The position numbers and the translations under genes were made by a program. A stretch of 64,000 bases of DNA, from positions 136,501 to 200,500 of the forward strand of contig CAUYUJ010018052.1 of the NCBI GenBank assembly GCA_963575745.1. Direction: 5' to 3'. Positions 54,700-64,000 of this stretch are shown here, in pieces (position 1 is the stretch's first letter; every line of letters begins with the position of its first letter). The notes under the pieces were generated by a model. That model did not search any database and was not told the DNA's origin. It saw only the letters and a program-made list of their open reading frames with translations. The stretch is from Prorocentrum cordatum. Lineage: Eukaryota; Sar; Dinophyceae; Prorocentrales; Prorocentraceae.

Positions 54700-55435
54700 T
54701 AACCTTCACCTGGATCCACCGAGTCCCTGGGCGGAGGTGCTTCTCCCTCCCGACCGGCCCTGCTCGGGGTCCCCGCCTCGACCCCCCGAACGGTGTGAGG
54801 GCCTCGCCTGTCGTCTGAGGCTGGAGATCTGCCGGGTAGGCAGGAGGAGACCCCCAGCAGAGCGCCCCAACTACTGCTGGTGGCCATGCATCGTACTCGT
54901 CGCTGGGACGACCAGGAGAACGATGGTGATGAGGAGGACGAGGAGAAGGACGACCAGGAGGGGGAGGACGGGGGGACGACAACGACGGTCACACCATCTT
55001 GTGAGCATGGATTACCAACTGGTATGGCCTTCATTTGTTTCTCCTCCTCACTTGTACCCACCATCGAAGTCCATGAATCGCTCCACTTTGGGGGGGGGAA
55101 GCACTAAGCATAGAGCGCCTTTCGTTTTAGAGTTGGGGACAATAGATGCGCCTTGTGCAGAATTGTCCCAGCATAATATGGCTCCGAACGATGGGGGGAA
55201 ACTAAACGCCACCCCAGAACCAACAAGACAACCCAAGAGGGTCCCACGAACCCCCAGGCAGATGACCAGGGGCCCTTGAGATAGCCTAGGAGGTCCTCAA
55301 CAAGTCATCCGCCATGTGCCCAACACCCTCAACGCAGAGGACCGAGGAGGCCTCCGATATACATGCGAGTACCAAGAGAACCATGAGAGGCCTCCAAGAC
55401 GTGCGCTACACTACCTTCTGCGTGGTGTGGCTCTC
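54700..55435. other. Spacer, no gene recognised
   Basis: Includes GGAGGACGAGGAG-like and ACGACC words at 54930-54990 and a CCAACAAGACAACCCAAGAG stretch near 55219. No domain. Confidence 0.35.
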
Positions 55436-56993
55436 TCTCCCCTGCTCCATCCCTTCTTCTTATACATAACTCCACGGTAGGACGGCCAGGCGTGTCGCTG
55501 GACATTTCCTCATCACTAACTTGCAACAATGTCACTAGTTGAGGGGGGCTTTCAAACCGGAACTCTCGCCTTAGCGCTACGCGCATTCGACTTAAACGCT
55601 TGCAACAGCTTCACGGATTGATAGGGCCGGTTTTCAAAATGGAGCTCTCGCCTAAGCGCCGCGCACCTTCGTCCTATAACTCGCAACCGTTTTACGGATG
55701 GAGGGTGAGTCATTTTGAACATGTGGCTATCGCGCGCACATTCGTCCTGAAAGCTTGGCAGTTTCAGAACTGGGGGCGGTTCCTTCTGAAAACGGGCCCT
55801 TCGCCTGAGTGCCGCGCACATTCCTCTAACAAAGCTCGCAACAATTTCACGGGTGGAGGGGGTCGCTTCCAAAAAGCGGATATCGCCTTTGCGCCGCGCG
55901 CAATCGTCCTGGAAATTGCAGCCGTTCCACGGATGGAGGGGGAGTAATTTAGAAAATATGGCTATCGCCTTAGCGCCGCTCACATTCGTCCTAACAGTTT
56001 GGCAGTTCCAATGATGCAGGGCGGCTCCTTAACAAAAAAAGGCCTTCCGCCTGAGTGCCGCGCACACTCCTTTCACGACAATCGCAAGCATTTCACGGAT
56101 GAGAGGGCGGACCGTTTGAGCTCTCACCTTGGCGCCGCGCGCACCCGTGCTAACATGTCGCAGTGCTGAACGGATGGCGGCCGGTTCCTTCTCACAGTGG
56201 GGCTCTCGATTTCGCGCCGCGAAGATTCGTCTCACATTCGAAGGATTGCAAAGGATTGCAAAAAAACCCTTGAACGAAGGATTGCAAAAAACCCTTGAAC
56301 GAAGGGTTTTGTTGCAATCCTTTTTTTGCAATCCTTGGTTTTTTGCAACAGTGTCAGGGATTGAGCACGAGTCGTTCTCCTCACGGGGCCCTCGCTTCAG
56401 CGCCGCGCGCATCTGCCTCCGCTGCAACGCTGAGCATGATGGAGGACCGTCCTTCTCCAAAACGGAGCTCTCGCGTGAGGTTAATGTTAACAACTCTGAA
56501 ACCTCAACGCCCGTAGCGCTGCACTGATCCATGGCGGCTCTTGTTCAAAGTGTGGTTGCCGCTGGATACTTCCTCGAAGTTCATGACCACTGATGCCAGG
56601 TTGTGCAACAATTCCACGGATGGGAGGCGCGCTCCTTCTTCGGAAACGTGATCGCGCTGGACACCTCGCTGCACTGTATGAGCAAAACTTCCGCGTTCCT
56701 GAATACGCGCGAAACACCTGCTAGGCAATTCTGCTTCAAAGCGGGACCCCCACCACACTTGCAGGCCCAGCTGTGATGGTCTTTCGGGGTGGAGGGGTTC
56801 TTGCAGTGAGAAGGAACTTGCAGGGGCGTAGGGTGACTTGGGACAGGAGGGTGTATTGCAAGATCGCTGACGCATCTTTGGTTTACTATGGCCCTCCTCC
56901 TCCACCCCTTCGCTCCTCTCCTCCTCCTCCTCCTCCTCCTCCTCCTCCTCCACCTCCTCGCTCCTCCTCCTCCACCCCCTCGCTCCTCTCAGA
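55436..56993 (+). repeat. Composite repeat, one full and diverged cycle
   Basis: Head 55440-55530 (CATAACTCCACGGTAGGACG, GGCCAGGCGTGTCGCTGGAC); about ten satellite units 55535-56700 (TTCACGGATGGAGGG, TCTCGCCTTAGCGCCGC); module C 56790-56885 (GGAGGGTGTATTGCAAGATC); TCC 56900-56993. Module B is not clearly recognisable. Divergence from the other cycles is higher, so this copy is older. Confidence 0.72.
56236..56346. repeat. Direct and inverted repeats of GGATTGCAAAAAACCC
   Basis: GAAGGATTGCAAAAAACCCT occurs twice in the same direction and then inverted (AGGGTTTTGTTGCAATCCTT), followed by another TTGCAATCCTTGG. It can fold into alternative hairpins and interrupts a satellite unit of the composite repeat. 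Confidence 0.75.
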
Positions 56994-57868
56994 CAAGGCC
57001 ACGCAGGACCGAATCAGGACAGGCCAGCACAGACCCGGGGAGGAGCATGAGCGAGACACAGACCAATCACCTACACATGGGTCGCAATCTCCTACTTGGT
57101 ATGCCCCTCCTCATGCGCCTGCTCCTCCTCTGCCCAGCCCTGCTCCTCTTCTCCCTCATCACTCCACATATACCTGCAGTTAACCTGGTCATCTCCCCCA
57201 CCCGCCTCATTCTGATCCCTCCTCTTTCACGTAGCGAAAGAAAGGCTTCCCAACTTTTTGCGGGCCAGCACGCGACGGAGGAAGGAGGAGGATCAGGAGA
57301 AGGAGGAGAAAACGGAGGAGGACGAGGATGACTTCAATGCACCGCCACGAACCCCCCAAAGGCACGACCATGCTTTCAGAGCACGGGCGCGACTCTGGCC
57401 CCTAGATATGCTGGTGGGCACCGCGAAGCGTAAATGGATCGAATGTGCATGCAAGCAGGTTCGCACTACAAGCATACCAGCACGTTGGCACGCGAATGTC
57501 GAAACGCGCGTGGGTGTACAACTACCGCCATCATCTTGATGACGGGCTTTAGCACGATGCGACGAACAAGAAATAACATTCGGCAAGGTGATGTATTGTC
57601 ATGAAGTGCAAGAGAATTCGTATGACTGGGACGTCGCACTGGATCAACATCTGCTATGGCCAACCCGTGTGGACAAAAGACAGTTCTTAGTGAACGCAAG
57701 TCTCAACAGCCTTTCGTATCACTTTCAAACGTTTGACGAACAGCCAGTGACGAAAGACGATGCAATGCACCGAGCAGAACCATTAGAAAAAATGGGCGGG
57801 GCGTATATGACGCGATCAAGGCATGTAATCAACGACGGCGAATCCCCCGTTCGCGGGCCTCCGCCGGC
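56994..57868. other. 3' flank of the channel gene, no second gene recognised
   Basis: On the plus strand 57591-57872 is an open frame (MYCHEVQENSYDWDVALDQH onward, about 94 codons) in AT-richer DNA, convergent with and ending at the channel stop codon. I know no family for it, and it may be chance or the channel's 3' untranslated region read backwards. Confidence 0.3.
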
Positions 57869-58459
57869 CTAGCCGTCCAGGTCCGCCCTTCTGTCAGTTC
57901 CCAGGTGCGGGATCTGCCCAGCCAGTGAAGGAAAGGCAGCGACGGTGTCACAGGTCTCCGCCACACCAGCGCCGACACAGGCGAGGCAGCTCCTCATTTC
58001 GTCCAACATGCTCTTCTGTTGGCGCAAAGCAGACTTCATCTCGAAGCTCATCGTATAGAGGTCTAGGCTGGTGGCCATGCCTTTAATCCGCAAGAAGCAT
58101 CCGATCATGATGTCGATGTCGATTTCAACGTCGTGTCCGGTGGACTGGGCTATCATGGTGAATAGTTTACCGGCCTCCTTGATCTGTATGCCGCGCTGCT
58201 CCAAGAAGTGTCTGAATTCTGGCACCTGGCAGATTGCATCCTCGAACTCTGCTGCGTTCAGCGTTGCCGAGCCGTCGATATCCATCTCGTTGAATAAGTT
58301 CTTCAGCTCGGCGACCTCTTGTACCTCTGCGCGGCGCTGGCGAAGTAACAACTCCTGCCTATCTGGCTCAGCCAGGCACATGGCTTTTTCGATGAAAAGA
58401 GCAGTGACGACATTCCAAACTGCGATGGCAAAGAACGCGATGTAGAATCCGGCGGCCCC
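57869..58459 (-). CDS. Voltage-gated cation channel, last exon (S6 plus EF-hands)
   Basis: The exon encodes 196 residues to the stop at 57871-57869. Residues 1-27 (GAAGFYIAFFAIAVWNVVTA continuing LFIEKAM) are the inner pore helix S6. Residues 60-71 are a canonical EF-hand loop, DIDGSATLNAAE, with Asp, Asp, Ser, Thr, Asn and Glu in the calcium-binding positions. Residues 95-135 hold a second EF-hand-like unit (GKLFTMIAQSTG...IDIMIGCFLRIKGMATSLD) that lacks the first acidic ligand. The layout matches the calcium-sensing ion-transport proteins common in dinoflagellates. The voltage sensor and selectivity filter must be upstream, beyond the window or in unseen exons. The acceptor is placed at CCCCAG, 58460, on a codon boundary. 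No frame damage. Confidence 0.85.
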   Translation of the reverse strand, partial: GAAGFYIAFFAIAVWNVVTALFIEKAMCLAEPDRQELLLRQRRAEVQEVAELKNLFNEMDIDGSATLNAAEFEDAICQVPEFRHFLEQRGIQIKEAGKLFTMIAQSTGHDVEIDIDIMIGCFLRIKGMATSLDLYTMSFEMKSALRQQKSMLDEMRSCLACVGAGVAETCDTVAAFPSLAGQIPHLGTDRRADLDG

Positions 58460-59050
58460 CTGGGGCATCGGCGAGGAAGATGTCTGTCCCTCCCCCGCCC
58501 ATTCGCCTGACGCAATCCATCGTGCAGGTGGGTGATGTGTCCCGAAGGACACATGATAGCCCGAGTGGGTACCAAGAGGTCACCCAGACTGCCCAAGAGG
58601 AGGCACGGGAGGCCGCCAGGTTGGCTCAAGAGGCCTCACAACTTGCCCTGGAAACTAAAGCGCACCTGGCAACCTGGAGGCAATATCCTGGCACAAGGGT
58701 CCCGCGCGTATGCGTTTGTGCTGGCGGCTGCAGGCGCTTGCATGGGCGAGCAAGCGTGCGTTCCAGCGCCGAACGAACGCTAGCGCACTAGTGCCTACAA
58801 TGCCATGTTAATTCCTACTAGCACTTACTTGATTCCCTGGGGCTTATTTCATGTCTTTGTTGATTTGATAGGCCTCCTTGTCGCGCCTTCAATGCACATT
58901 CCGTGTTCGCTTACAACTTTTTGTGATCATTCGATTCCCTGGAGTTTCTTATGATCCAGGCGGGTTCAATACAACTCCTGTTTTATTACGGGGGTCCTTA
59001 CACACTACAAATTCTAAGAATTATCCTGGCGACGAACCCAACCATGCGCA
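58460..59050. other. Probable intron of the channel gene
   Basis: No further channel motif upstream of the acceptor on the minus strand. Sequence is unique and AT-richer at 58790-59040. If the donor lies outside the window, the 89-bp array and the 210-bp array are also intronic. Confidence 0.4.
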
Positions 59051-61080
59051 GCTGTGAGTACCGCGTTGTGGGAACCGCTCTCGGTGGAAACCCCTATGGG
59101 GCCACGATCCTCATGAGGGATGTGCCGAACTGGGCGGGGGGACGCATGCAAACTCTGCCGCTGTGGCCTTCGGTGGAGCTCCCCATGGGGCCACGATCCT
59201 CGTGAGGGGTGTGCCGAAATGGGCGGGGGGACGCATGCGAACCCTGCCGCTGGGGCCTTTGGTGGAGCTCCCTATGGTGCCACGATCCTCGTGAGGGGTG
59301 TGCCGAACTCAGCGGGGGAACGCATGCAAACCCTGCCGCAGGGGTTTCGGTGGAGCTACCTCTGGGGCCGCGATCCTCGGGAGGGGTGTGCCGACATGGG
59401 CGGGGGGACGCATGCAAACCCTGCCGCTGGGGCCTTCGGTGGAGCTCCCCATGGGGCCGCGACCCTCGTGAGGTGGAGCTCCCTATGGGGCAACGATCCT
59501 CGTGAGGGGTGTGCCGAACTGGGCGGGGGGGCGCATGCAAACCCTGCCGCTGAGGCCTTCGGTGGAGCTCCCCATGTGGCCACGAACCGTGTGAAGGGTG
59601 TGCCGAAATCAGCGGGGGGACGCATGCAAACCCTGCCGCAGGGGCCTTCGGTGGAGCTGCCTCTGGGGCCGCAATCGTCGTGAAGGGTGTGCCGACATGG
59701 GCGGGTGGACCCGCTGGGGCCTTCAGTGAAGCTCCCTATGGGGCCACGGTCCTCGTGAAGGGTGTGCCGAAATGGGCGCGGGGATGCATGCGAACCCTGC
59801 CGCTGGGGCGTTCGGCGGAGTTCCCTATGGGGCCACGATCCTCGGGAGGCGTGTGCCGACATGGGCGGGGGGGCGCATGCAAACCCTGCTGCTGGGGCCT
59901 TCGGTGGAGCTCTCCATGGGACCATGCACCGTGTGATGGGTGTGCCGAAATGGGCGGGGGAACGCATGCGAACCCTGCCGCTGGGGCCTTTGGTGGAGCT
60001 CCCCATGGGGCCACGACCCTCGTGAAGGGTGTGCCGAACTGGGCGGGGGGCGCATGCAAACCCTGCCGCTGGGGCCTTCGGTGGAGCCCCCTATGGGGCC
60101 ATGAACCGTGTGATGGGTGTGCCGAAATGGGTGGGGGGACGCATGCGAACCCTGCCGCTGGGGCGTTCGGCGGAGCTCCCTATGGGGCCACGGTCCTCGT
60201 GAGGGGTGTGCAGAAATCAGCGGTGGGACGCATGCTAAACCTGCCACTGGGCCCTTCGGTGGAGCTCCCTGTGGATCCATGAAGCGTGTGAAGGGTGTGC
60301 CGAACTGGGCGGGGGGATGCATGCACACCCTGCTGCTGAGGCCTTCGGTGGACCTCCCTGCGGGGCCACGATCCTCGTGAAGGGTGTGCCGAAATGGGCG
60401 GGGGGACGCATGCGAACCCTGCCACTGGGGCGTTCGGTGGATCTTCCTATGGGGTCACGCTCCTCAAGATGGGTATGCCGAAATCAGCGGGGGATGCATG
60501 CAAACCCTGCCGCTGTGGCCTTCGGTGGAGCTCCCCATGGGGCCACGATCCTCGTGAGGGGTGTGCCGAAATGGGCGGGGGGACGCATGCGCTGGGGCCT
60601 TTGGTGGAGCTCCCTATGGGGTCACGATCCTCGTGAGAGGTGTGCCGAAATGGGCGGGGGGACGCATGCGAACCTTGCCTCTGGGGCGTTCGGCGGAGTT
60701 CCCTATGGGGCCACGGTCTGCATGAGGGGTGTGCCGAAATGGGCGGGGGCGCGCATGCAAACCCTGCCGCTGGGGCCTTCGGTGGAGCCCCCTATGGGGC
60801 CGCGATCCTCGTGAGGGGTGTGCCGAACTGGGCGGGGGACGCATGCGAACCCTGCCGCTGGGGCCTTCGGTGGAGCTCCCTATGGGGTCACGATCCTCGT
60901 GACGGGTGTGCCGAACTGGGCGGGGGAACGCATGCGAACCCTGCCACTGGGGCCTTCGGTGGAGCTCCCTGTGGGGCCACGAACTGTGTGAGGGGTGTGC
61001 CGAAATAGGCGCGGGGACGCATGCGAACCCTGCCGCTGGGGCCTTCGGTGGAGCTACCTATGGGGCCACGAAACATTGTC
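59051..61080 (+). repeat. 89-bp tandem array, about 22 units
   Basis: Each unit carries GTGTGCCGAAMTGGGCGGGG, ACGCATGC, CCCTGCCGCTGGGGCCTT and GGTGGAGCTCCCTATGGGGC. Unit starts (GTGCCGA) are at about 59119, 59211, 59300, 59388, 59507, 59598, 59688 and so on to 60999. Several subtypes alternate (CCACGATCCTCGTGA, CCATGAACCGTGTGA; AACTGGGC, AAATCAGC). The unit is 89 nt, not a multiple of three, yet several frames stay open on both strands, so the resulting open frames of up to 216 codons are not evidence of coding. Confidence 0.92.
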
Positions 61081-61440
61081 TTGGGTGGGTGAAACGCAGG
61101 GGAGTGGCAAGGAGGATGGGAGGAAGGAGGCGGGGGAAGAGCAGGGGGGAGAAGGAAGAGGGGAACGTGGGGCGCTGTCTCTTCAAAACGAGGACCCAAC
61201 ACCACAGGATGGTTGGGAAAAACATCTATAGATGTATGTATGTGTGCGTGTGTCTGCACACCTGCGCGCGGAAATCGATTCTTGACCCCAGCGTCGTTCG
61301 CAAAGGCGGGAGCGGGAAACACGTGCGTCCGGGGCCCCACCGAGCCCGACATCGGCGCGCTCCTTAGGAAATGCAGATTGCCTGGTTCCATGACGACTTC
61401 AATTGGCAGAAACTTCGAACTTCGACAACTGACCATCTCT
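61081..61440. other. Spacer, nothing recognised
   Basis: A GGA/GGGGAA-rich stretch (61090-61180) and unique sequence. Confidence 0.35.
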
Positions 61441-61680
61441 GCATATACATATATGTATGTATATATGTATGTATGTATGTATGCATGCATGCATGCATGC
61501 ATGTATGTATGTATGTATGTATGTATATATGTATGTATGTATGCATGTATGTATGTATGTATGTATGTTTGTATGTATGTATGTATGTATGTATGTGTAT
61601 CTACACATGTTGCTTATATACGTACATACACACATGTATATATGTATATATATGTATATGTATAAATGTGTATATGTTTG
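61441..61680 (+). repeat. ATGT tetranucleotide array
   Basis: TATGTATG with a GCATGCATGC block (61482-61502) and TATATG variants near the end. Confidence 0.92.
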
Positions 61681-61859
61681 CCCCCCCCGCAAGATCATAC
61701 ATTTTAGCTTGAATCGTATTCACGTGCATCATATTCTGATTCATCCTTCCCTTCTCTTCTTCCGTCCTCCCCCTTCTCCAAACACAATTCCTCCTCCTCC
61801 TCCTCATTATCCTTTCCGTTTCCTCCTCTTTGCAGTAACACAAAAACAGACATACAGAG
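61681..61859. other. Short spacer with TCC words
   Basis: Nothing recognised. Confidence 0.3.
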
Positions 61860-63650
61860 TGTTTGGCGCCTTCGGTACAAGGAAACGCTCTGTTGTTGTG
61901 TTGTTTTCTGGCTTCTTGGGTCTAGGATGCAAGGAAACACGGTGTAAGTTTGGTTATTTGGGTTTTGTGGGCTTGGAAAGCTCAAGTGCTCCCCGCGGCC
62001 TCCCCCCCAGCACCTCCTCCTTCCCTTTTCTCTCCTTGTTGCAAAACAAGAAAATCAAGCATACGCAATGTTTGGCGCTTTCGATGCAAGGAACCGCTGT
62101 TTTTTATATTATGATGTGTTGCTTGGGTCTAGGATGCAAGGAAACACTGCGTATGGTTGGTTACTTTGGTTGTGTTTTTTTGGGTTTGGAGGCTCAAATG
62201 CTGCCCGCGGCCTCCCCCCCCCAGCGCCTCCTCCGTTCCTCTCCTTCTCCTTGCTGCAAAACAAGAAAACCAAACATACACAGTGTTTGGCGCCCTCGAT
62301 GCAAGGACGCGCTGTGTATCGTTGTTTGTTTCCGTTTTTTGGTTGAGGATGCAAGGAAACACTCCGTATGTTTGGATACGTTGGTTTTTGCGGCTTGGGG
62401 GGCTCAAGTGCTTCCCGCGTCCCCCCAGCGCCTCCTCCTTTCCTTTCCTCCTCCTTGTTGCAAAGCAAGAAAACCAAACATACACGGTGTTTGGCGCCCT
62501 CGATGCAAAGAAACGCTGTGTAGTTTTGGTTGGTATGGCATTTCCGGTCTAGGATGCAAGGAAACACGGTATATTTCTGGTAAGTTTGTTGTTCTCTGGC
62601 TTTGGAAGCTCAAGTGCTCCCCGCGGCCTCCCCCCCAGCACCTCCTCCTTCCCTTTTCTCTCCTTGTTGCAAAACAAGAAAATCAAGCATACGCAATGTT
62701 TGGCGCTTTCGATGCAAGGAACCGCTGTTTTTTATATTATGATTTGTTGCTTGGGTCTAGGATGCAAGGAAACACTGCGTATGGTTGGTTACTTTGGTTG
62801 TGTTTTTTTGGGTTTGGAGGCTCAAGTGCTGCCCGCGGCCTCCCCCCCCAGCGCCTCCTCCGTTCCTCTCCTTCTCCTTGCTGCAAAACAAGAAAACCAA
62901 ACATACACAGTGTTTGGCGCCCTCGATGCAAGGACGCGCTGTGTATCGTTGTTTGTTTCCGTTTTTTGGTTTAGGATGCAAGGAAACACTGCGTATGTTT
63001 GGTTACTTTGGTTTTTTGTTTTTGGAAGCTCAAGTGCTCCCCGCGGCCTCCCCCCCAGCAGCTCCCCCTTTCCTTTCCTCCTCCTTTCTGCAAAGCAAGA
63101 AAACCAAACATACACAGTGTTTGGCGCCCTCGGTGTAAGGAAACGCTGTGTAGTTTTGGTTGTTCTGGTATTTTCGGTCTAGGATGCAAGGGAACACGGT
63201 GTATTTCTGGTAACGTTTTTTTTTTGTGTGGGTTTGGGAAGCTCAAGTGCTCCCCGCGGCCTCCCCCCAGCTCCAGTGTCTGGCGCCCTCGATGCAAGGG
63301 AACGCTGTGTATAGTTGTTCTTTCTTGTTTTATTGCTTGGGTCTGGGATGCAAGGAAACACTGTGTATGTTTGGTTATGATGTTTTTTTTGGCTTTGGAA
63401 GCTCAAGTGCTCCCCGCGTCCACCCCCAGCATCTCCTCCTTTCCTTTCCTCCTCCTTGTTGCAAATCAAGAAAACCAAACATACACTGTGTTTGGCGCCC
63501 TCGATGCAAGGAAACGCTGTGTATTCTGATTGTTTAGGATGCAAGACAACACGGTGTATGTTTGCTTATTTTGTTTTGGGGGGTTCTGGAAGCTCAAGTG
63601 CTCCCCGCGCCCCCCCCAGCACCGCTTCCTTCTCTTCCGGAGCCCCTAAA
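61860..63650 (+). repeat. 210-bp tandem array, eight to nine units, with higher-order duplication
   Basis: The anchor CTCAAGTGCT is at 61981, 62193 (AAATG variant), 62403, 62609, 62821, 63029, 63242, 63392 (shortened) and 63593. Each unit has CCCGCGGCCTCCCCCC, a TCCTCC stretch, TTGCAAARCAAGAAAAC, GTGTTTGGCGCCCTCGATGC and GGATGCAAGGAAACAC. Units 1-3 (from 61981) and 4-6 (from 62609) are nearly identical pairwise, so a 628-bp trimer was duplicated recently. Interrupted frames only; not coding. Confidence 0.9.
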
Positions 63651-64000
63651 CCCCAAAACACAACATCACAAAAAAACATCATTGTGTTTCGTTGCATCCG
63701 AAACCGAACATGCCAGAACAACCAAGCACACACAACGACTCCTTGTATCGAGGGCGCCAAACACTGTGTATGTTTGGTTTTCTTGCTTTGCAGAAAGGAG
63801 GAGGAAAGGAAAGGGGGAGGTGCTGGGGGGGAGGCCGCGGGGAGCACTTGAGCTTCCAAAAACAAAAAACCAAAGTAACCAAACATACGCAGTGTTTCCT
63901 TGCATCCCAGACCAAAAAAAACGGAAACAAACAAACATACACAGCGTGTCCTCGCATCGAGGGTTCCAAACACCGTGTATGTGTGGGTTTTCTTGCTTTG
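63651..64000 (-). repeat. Inverted continuation of the 210-bp array
   Basis: From about 63665 the same unit runs in reverse: GAGGGCGCCAAACACTG near 63750, GTTTTCTTGCTTTGCA near 63777, GAGCACTTGAGCTTCC at 63841, GTGTTTCCTTGCATCC near 63892. The array therefore turns around at about 63655 and continues past the window. Confidence 0.88.

Noticed and set aside
59051-61080. CRISPR-like regular repeat
   Set aside because: Whole 89-bp units are repeated with no unique spacers, and the setting is eukaryotic.
61457-62974. 505-codon plus-strand frame
   Set aside because: It spans an ATGT array and the 210-bp satellite; the N-terminal Tyr/Cys/Met run and the later repeats are both repeat artefacts.

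Overview
The window looks like nuclear DNA of a dinoflagellate, most probably a large, GC-rich, repeat-rich genome of the Prorocentrum type; the genus is a guess. Four things support this. There is an ion-channel exon with the S6 helix plus EF-hand layout common in dinoflagellates. An amino-acid transporter gene is interrupted by a non-canonical GA-AG intron that is itself a copy of a dispersed palindromic element. There are decayed non-LTR retroelement pieces. Almost everything else is simple or tandem repeat. I see no prokaryotic operons, no rRNA or tRNA genes and no CRISPR array.

Only two protein genes can be named with confidence, both on the minus strand and both partial. At 1-1077 is the 5' half of a cationic amino-acid transporter (APC superfamily), with one 215-nt intron. 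At 57869-58459 is the last exon of a voltage-gated cation channel (pore helix S6, one good EF-hand, one degenerate EF-hand). Weaker coding traces are two reverse-transcriptase tail remnants (23.6-24.2 kb and 37.9-38.3 kb), a retroelement ORF1-like remnant (39.85-40.7 kb), a decayed coding tract with two TGA interruptions (32.45-32.9 kb), and two unrecognised open frames at 29.3-30.9 kb.

The rest is a mosaic of repeats. (i) GGA/TCC trinucleotide arrays occur about every 1-5 kb in both orientations. (ii) A composite repeat of about 1 kb per cycle has a fixed module order: TCC array, head, satellite units of about 90 bp, module B, module C, TCC array. It occurs at 5.3-7.5, 11.6-12.9, 14.1-15.2, 21.6-22.5 (inverted) and 55.4-57.0 kb. 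(iii) Short-period arrays include 9-bp (49.8-51.0 kb), 10-bp (35.9-37.0 kb) and 5-bp (32.0-32.2 kb) repeats. (iv) Longer-period arrays have units of about 100 bp (9.6-10.5 kb), 152 bp (25.6-26.6 kb), 89 bp (59.1-61.1 kb) and 210 bp with a higher-order duplication (61.9-64.0 kb). (v) Small inverted-repeat elements include the introner-like family (three copies), a second TIR family (two copies) and two singletons.

The most interesting observation is the transporter intron. It is a palindromic element flanked by a 5-bp target duplication, GAGGA on the coding strand. Both splice junctions fall at the same place inside the two copies (GAG|GA), so splicing restores the uninterrupted reading frame exactly. 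Two more copies lie elsewhere in the window, one of them also flanked by a direct repeat. The second most interesting is the composite repeat, which I cannot match to any repeat class I know.
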